From the NCBI GenBank assembly GCA_964466625.1, contig CAYXQF010000035.1, positions 1 to 19,713 on the forward strand: a DNA stretch of 19,713 bases. Reading direction: 5' to 3'. Below, in pieces: positions 1-7,402 of this stretch. The translations under genes and the position numbers were made by a program. The notes below the pieces were generated by a model. It searched no databases. It saw only the letters and a list, made by a program, of their open reading frames with translations, and was not told where the DNA came from. The DNA comes from QALR01 sp964466625. Its GTDB lineage: Bacteria; Bacillota; Clostridia; Oscillospirales; CAG-272. Position 1 is the first letter of the stretch; each line of letters opens with the position of its first letter.

Positions 1-394
1 CATAGCGCTGAACCTCAACGTTTTCGCTGTCGTCCTTGCCGATCGGCACAGAGGGATCAATGATGTTGGGAATGGTCATCATGATCTTGGTGATCTTTTC
101 TTCAAGCTCAGCTTCTTTTGCTTCAAGAGCAGCGAGCGCTGCGGAGTTTTCTGTTACGAGCTTCTTTGCTTCTTCCGCTTCTGCTTTCATGCCTTTTGCC
201 ATATACATACCGATGGTCTTGGAAACCTTGTTGCGGTTGGCGCGGAGCGCGTCTGCTTCCTGTTTTGCCTTGCGGTTTTCCTCGTCGAGGGCGATCACTT
301 CGTCGACGAGAGGGAGTTTTGCGTCCTGGAATTTGTTTTTGATGTTCTGCTTTACGATTTCGGGATTTTCGCGAAGAAATTTCAAATCAAGCAT
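1..394 (-). CDS. serS: Seryl-tRNA synthetase, N-terminal part (runs off the window)
   Basis: Charges tRNA(Ser) with serine in the cytoplasm. Only the first 131 codons are inside the window. The protein begins MLDLKFLRENPEIVKQN, the typical SerRS opening. Residues about 30-105 are a Lys/Glu/Ala-rich heptad region matching the long coiled-coil arm that binds the variable arm of tRNA(Ser). The stretch near residues 105-120 (IPNIIDPSVPIG) matches the linker before the catalytic core, which lies outside the window. The ATG at 394 follows a GGAG at about 406-409 at good spacing. The gene sits directly downstream of a T-box leader on the same strand, which independently supports the assignment. Confidence 0.95.
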   Translation of the reverse strand, partial: MLDLKFLRENPEIVKQNIKNKFQDAKLPLVDEVIALDEENRKAKQEADALRANRNKVSKTIGMYMAKGMKAEAEEAKKLVTENSAALAALEAKEAELEEKITKIMMTIPNIIDPSVPIGKDDSENVEVQRY

Positions 395-473
395 TTTGTT
401 TTTCTCCTTTTTATTTCAATAATTTTTTTCAAAATTTTGGCTGTGGCGGTAGGGAAACACGTCAAAAGTGCGT

Positions 474-702
474 AAAAAAAGCCTTTTCACCCCGTGTCAT
501 GGGACGAAAAGACTCCGTGTTGCCACCCAAATTGCCGATTTTTATGATAAAACCGACCGCTCAAAGGTATGATAAGGGATACCGTCCCGCGGCTTTCACC
601 GTCTATGCTCCGGAAGCGGAAGAAAAAGACTCCTCTCACGGCTCGCACCGACCGCCGTTTCTCTGAAAGGGGAAGATCATTTTCTTTTTCCATCATAACA
701 TA
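474..702 (-). promoter_or_regulatory. T-box riboswitch (tRNA-Ser sensing) upstream of serS
   Basis: Read on the minus strand, 528-515 holds the T-box sequence GGGTGGCAACACGG. The antiterminator bulge would be TGGC, which can pair with a tRNA ending GCCA, as tRNA(Ser) with discriminator G73 does. Just downstream is an intrinsic terminator: CTTTTCGTCCC (511-501), loop 500-494, GGGGTGAAAAG (493-483), then seven T (480-474). Upstream, 670-620 carries an AGAGA element and a GGTGCGAGCC loop typical of Stem I. Low charged tRNA(Ser) would favour the antiterminator and serS transcription. I could not assign the specifier codon with certainty (TCT or AGC are candidates). Confidence 0.9.
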
Positions 703-708
703 TTATTT

Positions 709-737
709 ATTATAGAATAATTTTGCAAGAATTGCAA
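709..737 (-). promoter_or_regulatory. Promoter of the serS T-box transcript
   Basis: On the minus strand the -35 is TTGCAA (737-732) and the -10 is TATAAT (714-709), with a 17-base spacer. Transcription would start near 702, just before Stem I of the T-box. This is a good sigma-A type promoter. Confidence 0.8.
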
Positions 738-794
738 GGGTTTTTTAAAAATTTTCATTCCTTTGGACGGAATGTGCAAAAAAGAACAAAGAGG

Positions 795-823
795 TTGATT
801 TTTGCGCTTATGTATGATATAAT
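795..823 (+). promoter_or_regulatory. Promoter of the URO-D family gene
   Basis: The -35 is TTGATT (795-800) and the -10 is TATAAT (818-823), with a 17-base spacer. The predicted start near 830 would leave only about 10 bases before the ATG at 840, so this promoter favours the later start at 873. It is divergent from the serS promoter, about 60 bases away. Confidence 0.75.
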
Positions 824-872
824 TGAAAAGAATAATAATATGTCCGCGTATGACGGAAAGGTGGCTAGAAAA

Positions 873-1886
873 ATGACGAATGTTGAACGTTTTAACGCTG
901 TAATGAATTTTGAAAAAACTGACCGACTCCCGATGGTGGAATGGGCAAGCTATTGGGGCGCAACGCTGGATCGTTGGCATGAAGAAGGTCTTCCCGCAGA
1001 CATTCCGTGGGATCAGATCCAGACACATCTTGGTCTTGACTATATTTGCCGCATCTGGCTTCCTTTGACCAAACCCGGCACGCCGAAGCCTGCGACACAC
1101 GGCGCACCGCTGATCTTTGAAGCAGATGAATATGAGGAATTCAAGGAAAAATATCTTTTCCCTGATGAAAACGATTGGAATTTCAAGAGAAAAATGGATA
1201 CCTTGCGCAACCTTAAGGACGCGCACGAAAAAGGAGATGCGATCCTTTGGTATTCTTACGACGGCTTCTTCTGGTTTCCGCGTGTGCTTCTCGGCATTGA
1301 ACCGCATCTCTATTCGTTCTATGACGAGCCGGAGCTTTATCACAAGATCTGTAATGATCTTGCTGATTATATTATCGCCCAGCTTCCGAAAATTTATGAG
1401 ATCTGCCACCCCGAATTCATGGTCATTTCGGAGGATATGAGCTATAACAACGGTCCGATGCTCTCCGAAGAGCTTTTTGATGAATTTTTGCTCCCGTATT
1501 ATCAGCGCATCATTCCCGAGATCAAAAAATACGGCACCAAGGTCATCGTTGATACCGACGGCGACGTTTCCATGATGATCCCGTGGCTCATTCGCGCAGG
1601 TGTGGACGGCGTGCTTCCGCTGGAACGTCAGGCAGGCGTGGACGTAAACCGCTTGCGTGAGATGTATCCGAACTTCCTTTTCATCGGCGGCTATGACAAA
1701 ATGGCGATGCCCAAAGGGGAAGCGGCAATGCGTGCAGAGTTTGAAAGACTCCTTCCTGCGATGAGAAGCGGCGGTTATATTCCGTCCGTTGACCACCAGA
1801 CACCCCCCGGCGTTTCGTTTGAAAATTATAAAATTTACACATCTCTGCTCGCTGAATATGCAAAAAAAGCGGCTGAAGCGGAATAA
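873..1886 (+). CDS. Uroporphyrinogen decarboxylase (URO-D) family protein
   Basis: A 337-residue protein with the URO-D/MtaA-like TIM-barrel fold signature. The start is chosen at ATG 873 because AAAGGTGG lies just upstream. The in-frame ATG at 840 has no ribosome binding site and is almost at the predicted transcription start. Visible signs are the opening TNVERFNAVMNFEKTDRLP, typical of this family, a core around residues 140-200 (GIEPHLYSFYDEPELYHKI, SEDMSYNNGPMLS), VIVDTDGDVSMMIPWLIRAG at about 224-243, and the C-terminal GGYIPSVDHQTPPGVSFENY at 300-319. Members of this branch in Firmicutes are often found away from haem genes and are related to corrinoid methyltransferases, so true haem synthesis is unlikely. 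No haem or corrinoid gene is adjacent, so the substrate is unknown. Confidence 0.85.
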   Translation: MTNVERFNAVMNFEKTDRLPMVEWASYWGATLDRWHEEGLPADIPWDQIQTHLGLDYICRIWLPLTKPGTPKPATHGAPLIFEADEYEEFKEKYLFPDENDWNFKRKMDTLRNLKDAHEKGDAILWYSYDGFFWFPRVLLGIEPHLYSFYDEPELYHKICNDLADYIIAQLPKIYEICHPEFMVISEDMSYNNGPMLSEELFDEFLLPYYQRIIPEIKKYGTKVIVDTDGDVSMMIPWLIRAGVDGVLPLERQAGVDVNRLREMYPNFLFIGGYDKMAMPKGEAAMRAEFERLLPAMRSGGYIPSVDHQTPPGVSFENYKIYTSLLAEYAKKAAEAE

Positions 1887-1898
1887 AAATAAAAAACA

Positions 1899-1919
1899 TT
1901 GTGTTTTTGCACAAAAATT
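1899..1919 (+). terminator. Weak hairpin after the URO-D gene
   Basis: TTGTG (1899-1903) and CACAA (1910-1914) can pair around a six-base loop and are followed by AAAATTTTT. The stem is only five base pairs, so this is a weak terminator candidate. No better one is visible before the next promoter. Confidence 0.3.
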
Positions 1920-1972
1920 TTTCGCTAAAATTGTAGAATAGGCAGAATATTTACAGATTGCAAAACAAAGGT

Positions 1973-2002
1973 TTGATTTATGGTAGGGAATGGTGATATA
2001 AT
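1973..2002 (+). promoter_or_regulatory. Promoter of the oligopeptide-binding protein gene
   Basis: The -35 is TTGATT (1973-1978) and the -10 is TATAAT (1997-2002), with an 18-base spacer. The -10 lies inside a dyad: TGGTAG (1981-1986) and ATGGT (1990-1994) are mirrored by ACCAT (2010-2014) and CTACCA (2015-2020). The dyad could be an operator or a hairpin at the very start of the transcript. Confidence 0.7.
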
Positions 2003-2084
2003 ATATAATACCATCTACCAGTATGGATAAAGGCTTGAAAAAGTTTATAGTTTTTCATAAATTTATTATCGGAGGAACAAACAA

Positions 2085-3905
2085 ATGAAGAAGGTATTGG
2101 CTATCCTGTTGGCGCTCACGCTTTGCGTAGGTATGATTTCCGGTTGTACCAAGATCGCGAAAGACGACCCTGCTGCAAAAGGCGCAGAGTTTGAAATTTA
2201 CATGGGAACAAAGGTGACAAACCTCGACCCTGCAGTTTCTTACACAGATGAAAACACTGTGAAGATCCTCTCGCTCGTGTTCGAAGGCTTGACCAAACTC
2301 GATGAAAACGGCAAGCTCAAAAATGCTTTGGCAAAGAAAATCGAAATCACTGAAGATCCTAAGACGGGCGCGCCTCGTCTTGAGATCACTATCAAAGATA
2401 CACACTGGAGTGACGGCTCCGCTGTTCAGGCGAACGACGTGATCTACGCTTGGAAGCGTATCCTTGACCCCGATTTCAACAGCCCCGCTGTTTCTATGCT
2501 CTATTGCATCAAGGGCGCAAGAGCGGCAAAAGCCGGTGAAATCTCCATTCATGATATTGGTCTTTATTCCACAAAACAGAATAAGTTTATCGTAGAATTC
2601 GAAGACGGTACCACAGAAGCTGAAATCGAAGAATTCATTTACAATACTTCCAGCCTCGCACTTGTTCCGCTTCGTGAAAATAAAGTTGTTTCTTATCCCG
2701 ATACATGGTCCAAGAGCGCAACCGACCTTTCCACAAACGGCCCGTTCCGCGTAAAGAAATTCTCTTCTGAAAAAGGCGAAGAGATCGTTCTTGAACGCTC
2801 CAAATACTATCGTCTGAATCAGGACGTTTCCACCGAAGCGATCGACAAATACGTAACACCTTTCAGAATTACCATTCGTTACGATCTCCCCTTGGATAAA
2901 GAATACGTAAGCTCCGCTGCGGAAAGCGACGTTCTTTCCTTGTTTGGTAGCAACGAGCTTTTCTATGTGAGCGGTCTTACTGCCGACACTGCGGCAAAAT
3001 ACGGTAAGAACCTTTCCATTGCAGAAGAAGCTTCCACATTCTGCTTCTACTTCAATCTTGATTCCAAACCCTTCAAGAATGCTGTTATTCGTCAGGCATT
3101 CTCCATGGCGCTCGACAGAAACTACGTTGCAAGCCTCATCGGTCTTGAAACCGAGGCGGCAACCGGTCTTTTGAACGATAAAGTTTATAACACCAAAAAG
3201 GGTACTTCTTTCCGTGAAGAAGGCGGCGATGTGATCAGCGCAGACAGCAACCTTGAAGCTGCAAAACAGCTTCTCGCAGATAACGGTATTTACGGTGATT
3301 CTTATGAAGATATCTACATTGTTGTTCGTCAGGACGAAATCAACGATAGCTATCAGTCCCAGCAGATGGGCTACATGAGCAAAGAAAAAGCGATCGCTGA
3401 ATATGCAAAATCTGTTTGGGAAGAACTTGGCTTCTATGTTGTTGTTCAGACCGTGGAAGCAACTTCCTATGATCAGATCGTTGCAAGCGGCGAATATGAC
3501 GTTCTCGGTCTTGACTTCCAGATGATCTCTGCTCATGCGCTTTATAACCTCGCTATATTCTCGAATGAATTCAGCGGCGATGCAGTTCCCGTTACCGGTT
3601 ACGTAAACGAAGAGTACGACGCACTCATCACCGAAGCTTATGCGGAAAATGATCTTGCTAAGAGAGCGGAATATCTCCACCAGGCAGAAGAGCTCCTCCT
3701 TTCTGAGGACGCAGTTGTTGTTCCTGTTATCTTCAATACCAATGCATACGTTGTTTCCTCTGAACTTTCCAAGGTTACAACCAACTATTGGGGCGCGCAG
3801 ATATTCACAAAGACAGAGCTTAAAGATTACGTTCAGTATCTCCCCTCTGTAAAAGAAGCTGCTGCGAAAGAAGCTGCTGCAAAAGAACAGGAAAACGCAG
3901 GCTGA
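2085..3905 (+). CDS. Peptide/oligopeptide ABC transporter substrate-binding lipoprotein (SBP family 5, OppA-like)
   Basis: A 606-residue extracytoplasmic receptor that would deliver peptides to an ABC permease. The N-terminus is a lipoprotein signal with lipobox ISGC and the lipidated cysteine at residue 21. The mature part has the family-5 layout: LDPAVSYTDENTVKILSLVFEGL near residues 45-67, IKDTHWSDGSAVQANDVIYAWKR at about 101-123, and FKNAVIRQAFSMALDR at about 330-345. The length is slightly above the usual 520-560. The C-terminus ends in two copies of EAAAK, an alpha-helical linker-like tail. A strong GGAGG precedes the ATG. No permease or ATPase genes are adjacent, so it is an orphan receptor here and must share a transporter encoded elsewhere. 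It has its own promoter upstream and a perfect terminator downstream. Confidence 0.9.
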   Translation: MKKVLAILLALTLCVGMISGCTKIAKDDPAAKGAEFEIYMGTKVTNLDPAVSYTDENTVKILSLVFEGLTKLDENGKLKNALAKKIEITEDPKTGAPRLEITIKDTHWSDGSAVQANDVIYAWKRILDPDFNSPAVSMLYCIKGARAAKAGEISIHDIGLYSTKQNKFIVEFEDGTTEAEIEEFIYNTSSLALVPLRENKVVSYPDTWSKSATDLSTNGPFRVKKFSSEKGEEIVLERSKYYRLNQDVSTEAIDKYVTPFRITIRYDLPLDKEYVSSAAESDVLSLFGSNELFYVSGLTADTAAKYGKNLSIAEEASTFCFYFNLDSKPFKNAVIRQAFSMALDRNYVASLIGLETEAATGLLNDKVYNTKKGTSFREEGGDVISADSNLEAAKQLLADNGIYGDSYEDIYIVVRQDEINDSYQSQQMGYMSKEKAIAEYAKSVWEELGFYVVVQTVEATSYDQIVASGEYDVLGLDFQMISAHALYNLAIFSNEFSGDAVPVTGYVNEEYDALITEAYAENDLAKRAEYLHQAEELLLSEDAVVVPVIFNTNAYVVSSELSKVTTNYWGAQIFTKTELKDYVQYLPSVKEAAAKEAAAKEQENAG

Positions 3906-3919
3906 TTATAAAAAAACAC

Positions 3920-3950
3920 AAGGCTGTTGCTTATGCAACAGCCTTTTCTT
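3920..3950. terminator. Bidirectional intrinsic terminator between convergent genes
   Basis: AAGGCTGTTGC (3920-3930), loop TTAT, GCAACAGCCTT (3935-3945) form a perfect 11-bp stem, followed on the plus strand by TTCTTTT. The minus-strand side is followed by a T-rich run as well. The stop codon and last codons of the minus-strand gene lie inside the stem, so one element serves both genes. Confidence 0.92.
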
Positions 3951-4341
3951 TTGCTGGGAGTTTCAAAGGAATACGCAAGCGCTCCAGCTCCCGCAGACGG
4001 GAGAGCGCATCAATGAAATCATAGCGCGCGTTGACGAAATCCGTGGCACAACGATTTTGGTAACCGGCGTAGAGAAGGATCACGGCGGCATCGGCGCGGT
4101 TCAGATTCTCATAGCCGGACGTGTAAGCAAGCCGAGTGATCGTTTTATCCCAGAGCGCATAGAATTTTTCCACGTCGGCGGCGATCGCAGTGCTATGACT
4201 TTCGAAGGCTTCCGCGTTGTCGGGAAAGCTTTGTGCGAGCTTGAGAAGCGCGTCGATCTTTTTTGTGATCGAGATCGAATTCCAGATCACAAAGCATAAG
4301 ACGAGCGCCATGATGAGAAGTGCTATGATAAACGTTTTCAT
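3931..4341 (-). CDS. DUF4363 family membrane-anchored protein
   Basis: A 136-residue protein of unknown function. One N-terminal membrane segment (about residues 3-20) is followed by a mostly helical soluble part. The start is ATG 4341, preceded by AAGGAG six bases away. An upstream in-frame extension exists but would overlap the preceding gene and lacks a ribosome binding site. It begins 10 bases after the DUF421 gene stop, so the two are surely co-transcribed. DUF4363 genes are commonly next to DUF421/YetF genes in Firmicutes, and this pairing is the main basis of the call. The last three codons form part of the terminator stem. Confidence 0.75.
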   Translation of the reverse strand: MKTFIIALLIMALVLCFVIWNSISITKKIDALLKLAQSFPDNAEAFESHSTAIAADVEKFYALWDKTITRLAYTSGYENLNRADAAVILLYAGYQNRCATDFVNARYDFIDALSRLRELERLRIPLKLPAKEKAVA

Positions 4342-4351
4342 GTGCGGCTCC

Positions 4352-5035
4352 TTATCTTTTTTTGTTTTTGGGAATGACATAGACCTCGCCGCCATCATCG
4401 ACGGTCATCAAAAAGACGGCTTTGATATCGCGGATCTTGTGCTTTTTGAGGGCGTCCAGAACCCATTTTTTTGTTTTTCCTGCCGCCGAAAGATTTTCTT
4501 TGATCACGTGTCCGTCTACGACCACGGCATGCGCGATGCCGTGACCGTCATTTTTCACGTCCCCAAGATCAGAAAGGGTCACTTCACGCTTCATCTCCTT
4601 CGGAAAGACGGAGATCTGCCCGTTTTGCTCCAGAATCGCGTATTCCACGTCTTCGATGGCGGAGATGTTTTTCAGACGAAGCTCGCAGAGCAGATCCTCA
4701 AGACTCAGCCGCATCTTCAGCATTTCTTTTTGATCCAGCTTGCCGCGGCGTATGATGATGCTTGGCTTGCCGTCAAGGAGCTTTTTCATGATGGCACTTT
4801 TCGTGGTCATAAAGGAAAGAATGATCTCAAAGCTGATGATCGTGAAGATCGGCACCACCGCATGAAGAAAGGGGATCGCAGGGTTGGTCAGCGGATAGGA
4901 AGCGATCTCCGAAAGCAAAAACGTGGTGATCAGCTCCGAGAGCTGGATCTCTCCGATCTGCCGCTTGCCTGAGAGCCGCATGGCAAGAATTAAGAGAACG
5001 TAAATGCCGATCGTCCTTACAAACATGGTCACCAA
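4352..5035 (-). CDS. DUF421/YetF family membrane protein
   Basis: A 227-residue membrane protein. Residues about 5-18, 32-48 and 57-76 are hydrophobic membrane segments. The family hallmark AMRLSGKRQIGEIQLSEL lies at residues 18-35, and the cytoplasmic YetF domain shows GKPSIIIRRGKL (89-100), LSLEDLLCELRLKNI (110-124) and YAILEQNGQISVFPK (132-146). I choose the TTG start at 5035 because AGGAGG (5050-5045) is nine bases upstream. The ATG at 5026 would be 18 bases away. The molecular function of YetF proteins is not firmly known, although some are linked to spore membranes or stress. It is divergent from hprK and heads a two-gene unit with DUF4363. Confidence 0.88.
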   Translation of the reverse strand: MVTMFVRTIGIYVLLILAMRLSGKRQIGEIQLSELITTFLLSEIASYPLTNPAIPFLHAVVPIFTIISFEIILSFMTTKSAIMKKLLDGKPSIIIRRGKLDQKEMLKMRLSLEDLLCELRLKNISAIEDVEYAILEQNGQISVFPKEMKREVTLSDLGDVKNDGHGIAHAVVVDGHVIKENLSAAGKTKKWVLDALKKHKIRDIKAVFLMTVDDGGEVYVIPKNKKR

Positions 5036-5098
5036 GTGAAAAAACCTCCTTTTCTCGTCAGGTATTCTTATTATTTAAGGAAATTATCAAAATATTTA

Positions 5099-5127
5099 TT
5101 GAAAAAATTTCCGATATAGAGTATAAT
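5099..5127 (+). promoter_or_regulatory. Promoter of the hprK operon
   Basis: The -35 is TTGAAA (5099-5104) and the -10 is TATAAT (5122-5127), with a 17-base spacer. The predicted start near 5134 gives a leader of about 100 bases that holds two hairpins before hprK. Confidence 0.75.
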
Positions 5128-5162
5128 TACTATGTATCCTTATATCAAAACGAAAAGATCTT

Positions 5163-5215
5163 TTACATGACTTGATTTTTTGGGAAAAATCGTCATGTAA
5201 GGTGGATTTTTCCAC
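5163..5215 (+). promoter_or_regulatory. Two tandem hairpins in the hprK leader
   Basis: First hairpin: TTACATGAC (5163-5171), a two-base TT bulge, GATTTTT (5174-5180), loop TGGG, AAAAATC (5185-5191), GTCATGTAA (5192-5200). All 16 pairs are Watson-Crick. The second is GTGGA (5202-5206), loop TTTT, TCCAC (5211-5215), ending about six bases before the ribosome binding region (GAAAGGAAGG). The outer arms TTACATGAC/GTCATGTAA also look like a protein-binding dyad. The role is not known. Confidence 0.6.
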
Positions 5216-5235
5216 AGAAAGGAAGGTTTACATTT

Positions 5236-6207
5236 ATGGAAAGCTACAGCCAAACGATCGGTAACGCCGAATATAGTGTATCATTCAAAAAAATCGCGGA
5301 AGAATTTAAGCTTGAGGTTCTCTATATGCCTGAGAACAAAAAGGTTCGCATCACCAGAAGCGACGTGAACCGCCCCGGTCTTGCGCTTGCGGGATTTTTT
5401 GAATTTTTTGAACCGAAGCGTGTTCAGCTTATCGGTAACGCAGAGCATCAGTATCTTGCGTCTCTTTCCTCCAAAGACAGATTATATCGCATGGAGCAGT
5501 TTGCGGCGCATTATCCGCCCGTTTTGATCTTTACCACGGGACTTTCCGTGTTTGAGGAAGTTTACATGGTCGCAAAGAAATACGGCATCGCGCTCGCCAG
5601 AACCAAGGAGCTGACCGCAGATTTCCAGGCGTCGCTCATCGCATCTCTTAATATCCATCTCGCGCCTCGTATGACACGCCACGGCGTTTTCGTTGAAGTA
5701 TACGGCGAAGGTGTTCTTATTCTCGGTGAAAGCGGCATCGGTAAGAGCGAAGCGGCGATCGAGCTTGTAAAGCGCGGACACCGACTCATCGCGGACGACG
5801 CGGTGGAACTGAAACGAGTTTCCTCCAAGACGATCGTCGGCTCTTCCCCTGAGATCATTCGCCACTTTGTGGAACTTCGCGGTATCGGTATCGTCGATAT
5901 CCGTCGTGTTTTCGGTATGGGTGCCGTTAAGATAAGTGAAAAAGTCGATCTCATCGTTAAGCTCGAGCATTGGGACAAAAATAAGGTCTATGACCGCATC
6001 GGCACGGACGTGGAAAAGACGAATATTCTCGGTCTTGAGATTACGACCAATACGATCCCGATCCGTCCGGGCAGAAATATTGCCGTTATTCTCGAGATCG
6101 CCGCGATGAACAATCGCCAGAAGAGAATGGGCTATAATACTGCCGAAGAATTTAATAAACGCATCATGGAGCAGATGATGACTCCCAAAGATGAAGATGA
6201 CGATTAA
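5236..6207 (+). CDS. hprK: HPr kinase/phosphorylase
   Basis: A 323-residue bifunctional enzyme that phosphorylates or dephosphorylates HPr at Ser46, the switch for carbon catabolite control in Firmicutes. The length matches the family (about 310-330). The N-terminal domain covers residues 1-135. The catalytic domain has RHGVFVEVYGEG around His149, Walker A GESGIGKS at 164-171, ADDAV at 186-190, and the HprK signature VELRGIGIVDIRRVFGMGA at 212-230. The C-terminus is unusually acidic (KDEDDD). GAAAGGAAGG lies upstream of the ATG. It is the first gene of a likely operon with yybS (38-base gap), gdpP and gdpD. Confidence 0.96.
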   Translation: MESYSQTIGNAEYSVSFKKIAEEFKLEVLYMPENKKVRITRSDVNRPGLALAGFFEFFEPKRVQLIGNAEHQYLASLSSKDRLYRMEQFAAHYPPVLIFTTGLSVFEEVYMVAKKYGIALARTKELTADFQASLIASLNIHLAPRMTRHGVFVEVYGEGVLILGESGIGKSEAAIELVKRGHRLIADDAVELKRVSSKTIVGSSPEIIRHFVELRGIGIVDIRRVFGMGAVKISEKVDLIVKLEHWDKNKVYDRIGTDVEKTNILGLEITTNTIPIRPGRNIAVILEIAAMNNRQKRMGYNTAEEFNKRIMEQMMTPKDEDDD

Positions 6208-6245
6208 ATTCCTTCGGTAAAAAACAATCGCAAAAAGGAAATTAC

Positions 6246-7355
6246 ATGATGAAGGAACAACAAAATAAAGTCCTGGCACAGCCGCTTTTTCAGACGATCG
6301 GGCTCTGTGTTGTTACGCTGGCGGCGGCATGCTTTGCGCGCTTCGGCGGTATTTTGCCGGGCATTTTTCTGATGATGGTGGCAAGCGGGATCCTCACGGT
6401 CATCTTCTTTTCCACGCCGCGTCTTTACGTCGGCTTGGAAATCCTTGCTATGCTCGCGATCTTTTTGATCGCAGGCGGTATGAAGCCGATCCTCCTGTTG
6501 TATCCCGTGCTTAGCACAGCGGCATCTGTGCTGATGTACGTGATGATCCGCCGTCGGGCGAGAAAAGCCACCGTGATCATCGGTGTGACGGTGCTGCTGC
6601 TCGTCGTGCTCGTCATAGCACTTCTTTACTGGTATCTTGCGAGCGGCAATGAATTCACCATCTCTGCCATGGGTGAGCTGATCGGCGCTTACTTTGAAAA
6701 GCTCCGTCTGATGATGGAAAAAACGGTGCTGGATACCTACGCTTCGATGGACGAACGCATGCTTTCCATCTATGAGCAAAGAGGCATTTCTCTGGAAGAG
6801 CTGATCGAAGCGGATATCAAGAGCGTTGCACTTTCCGTAGAGCTTTCGAAGATGATCCTCCCCGGCATCTTGATCCTCGTGCTCCAGATCTTTGGCTATA
6901 TTGCGGCAACGGCATATTATCTGACCGCAAAAGTCTCTTACGGCACACGCCTCATTCCCGCACCCTATTGGGGCATTTTCCCCACCCAGATGACTTGCGT
7001 CATCTTCATGGTGCTTGCGGCGCTCTACGCGATTTGCTCGTTTTTCGTTTCGTCCACCTCGACGTTCATGGTGCTGGTGCTGAATATGATCCTTGCGATC
7101 GTGCCGTGCATGCTCGTTTGCGGTGTCGGCTGTCTGCGCCTGCGTATGAAGCACCCTGCCACACGCAGAGGCACGATCATCATTCTCGTGCTTGCGGCGA
7201 TCGGGCTTGTCTTTATGCCCGGTGTCGTTTTACCCAGCGCATTTTTGCTCCTCGGCTTTATCGGCGCACAGGACGTTTTCATGTTCCGTGCCACCGCCGC
7301 GATGCAGGACGCTGAGCAAAATGCCGATGAAGACGATGACGACTTTACAGACTAA
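6246..7355 (+). CDS. yybS: DUF2232 (YybS-like) multi-pass membrane protein
   Basis: A 369-residue integral membrane protein. Hydrophobic segments appear at about residues 14-30, 35-55, 62-78, 84-100, 109-130, 203-225, 250-269, 273-293 and 309-340. A soluble helical stretch (about 135-200) separates two blocks of membrane segments. The tail is strongly acidic (DEDDDDFTD). The family call rests on topology and on being directly upstream of gdpP, as yybS is upstream of yybT in Bacillus. The ATG at 6246 follows AAAAGGAAA, and a second ATG directly follows at 6249. The role is unknown but is presumably linked to the c-di-AMP phosphodiesterase next to it. Confidence 0.78.
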   Translation: MMKEQQNKVLAQPLFQTIGLCVVTLAAACFARFGGILPGIFLMMVASGILTVIFFSTPRLYVGLEILAMLAIFLIAGGMKPILLLYPVLSTAASVLMYVMIRRRARKATVIIGVTVLLLVVLVIALLYWYLASGNEFTISAMGELIGAYFEKLRLMMEKTVLDTYASMDERMLSIYEQRGISLEELIEADIKSVALSVELSKMILPGILILVLQIFGYIAATAYYLTAKVSYGTRLIPAPYWGIFPTQMTCVIFMVLAALYAICSFFVSSTSTFMVLVLNMILAIVPCMLVCGVGCLRLRMKHPATRRGTIIILVLAAIGLVFMPGVVLPSAFLLLGFIGAQDVFMFRATAAMQDAEQNADEDDDDFTD

Positions 7356-7402
7356 CGGTTAAGAACTCACAAAAAATTTCGGTATCGGAAGGAGAACTCG
7401 GA

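Noticed and set aside
487..696. A 69-residue minus-strand ORF upstream of serS.
   Set aside because: It lies entirely within the T-box RNA, including the terminator, and has no protein-like features.
693..1796. Long minus-strand ORF opposite the URO-D gene, and similar long antisense ORFs opposite the peptide receptor (2055-3680) and gdpP (7757-10282).
   Set aside because: They are shadows of genes with clear family motifs on the other strand. Their translations are Cys/His/Phe-rich without recognisable domains and lack ribosome binding sites.
5041..5120. A promoter for the DUF421 gene on the minus strand.
   Set aside because: TTGATA followed 17 bases later by GAATAC is the best match I found, and it is too weak to call.
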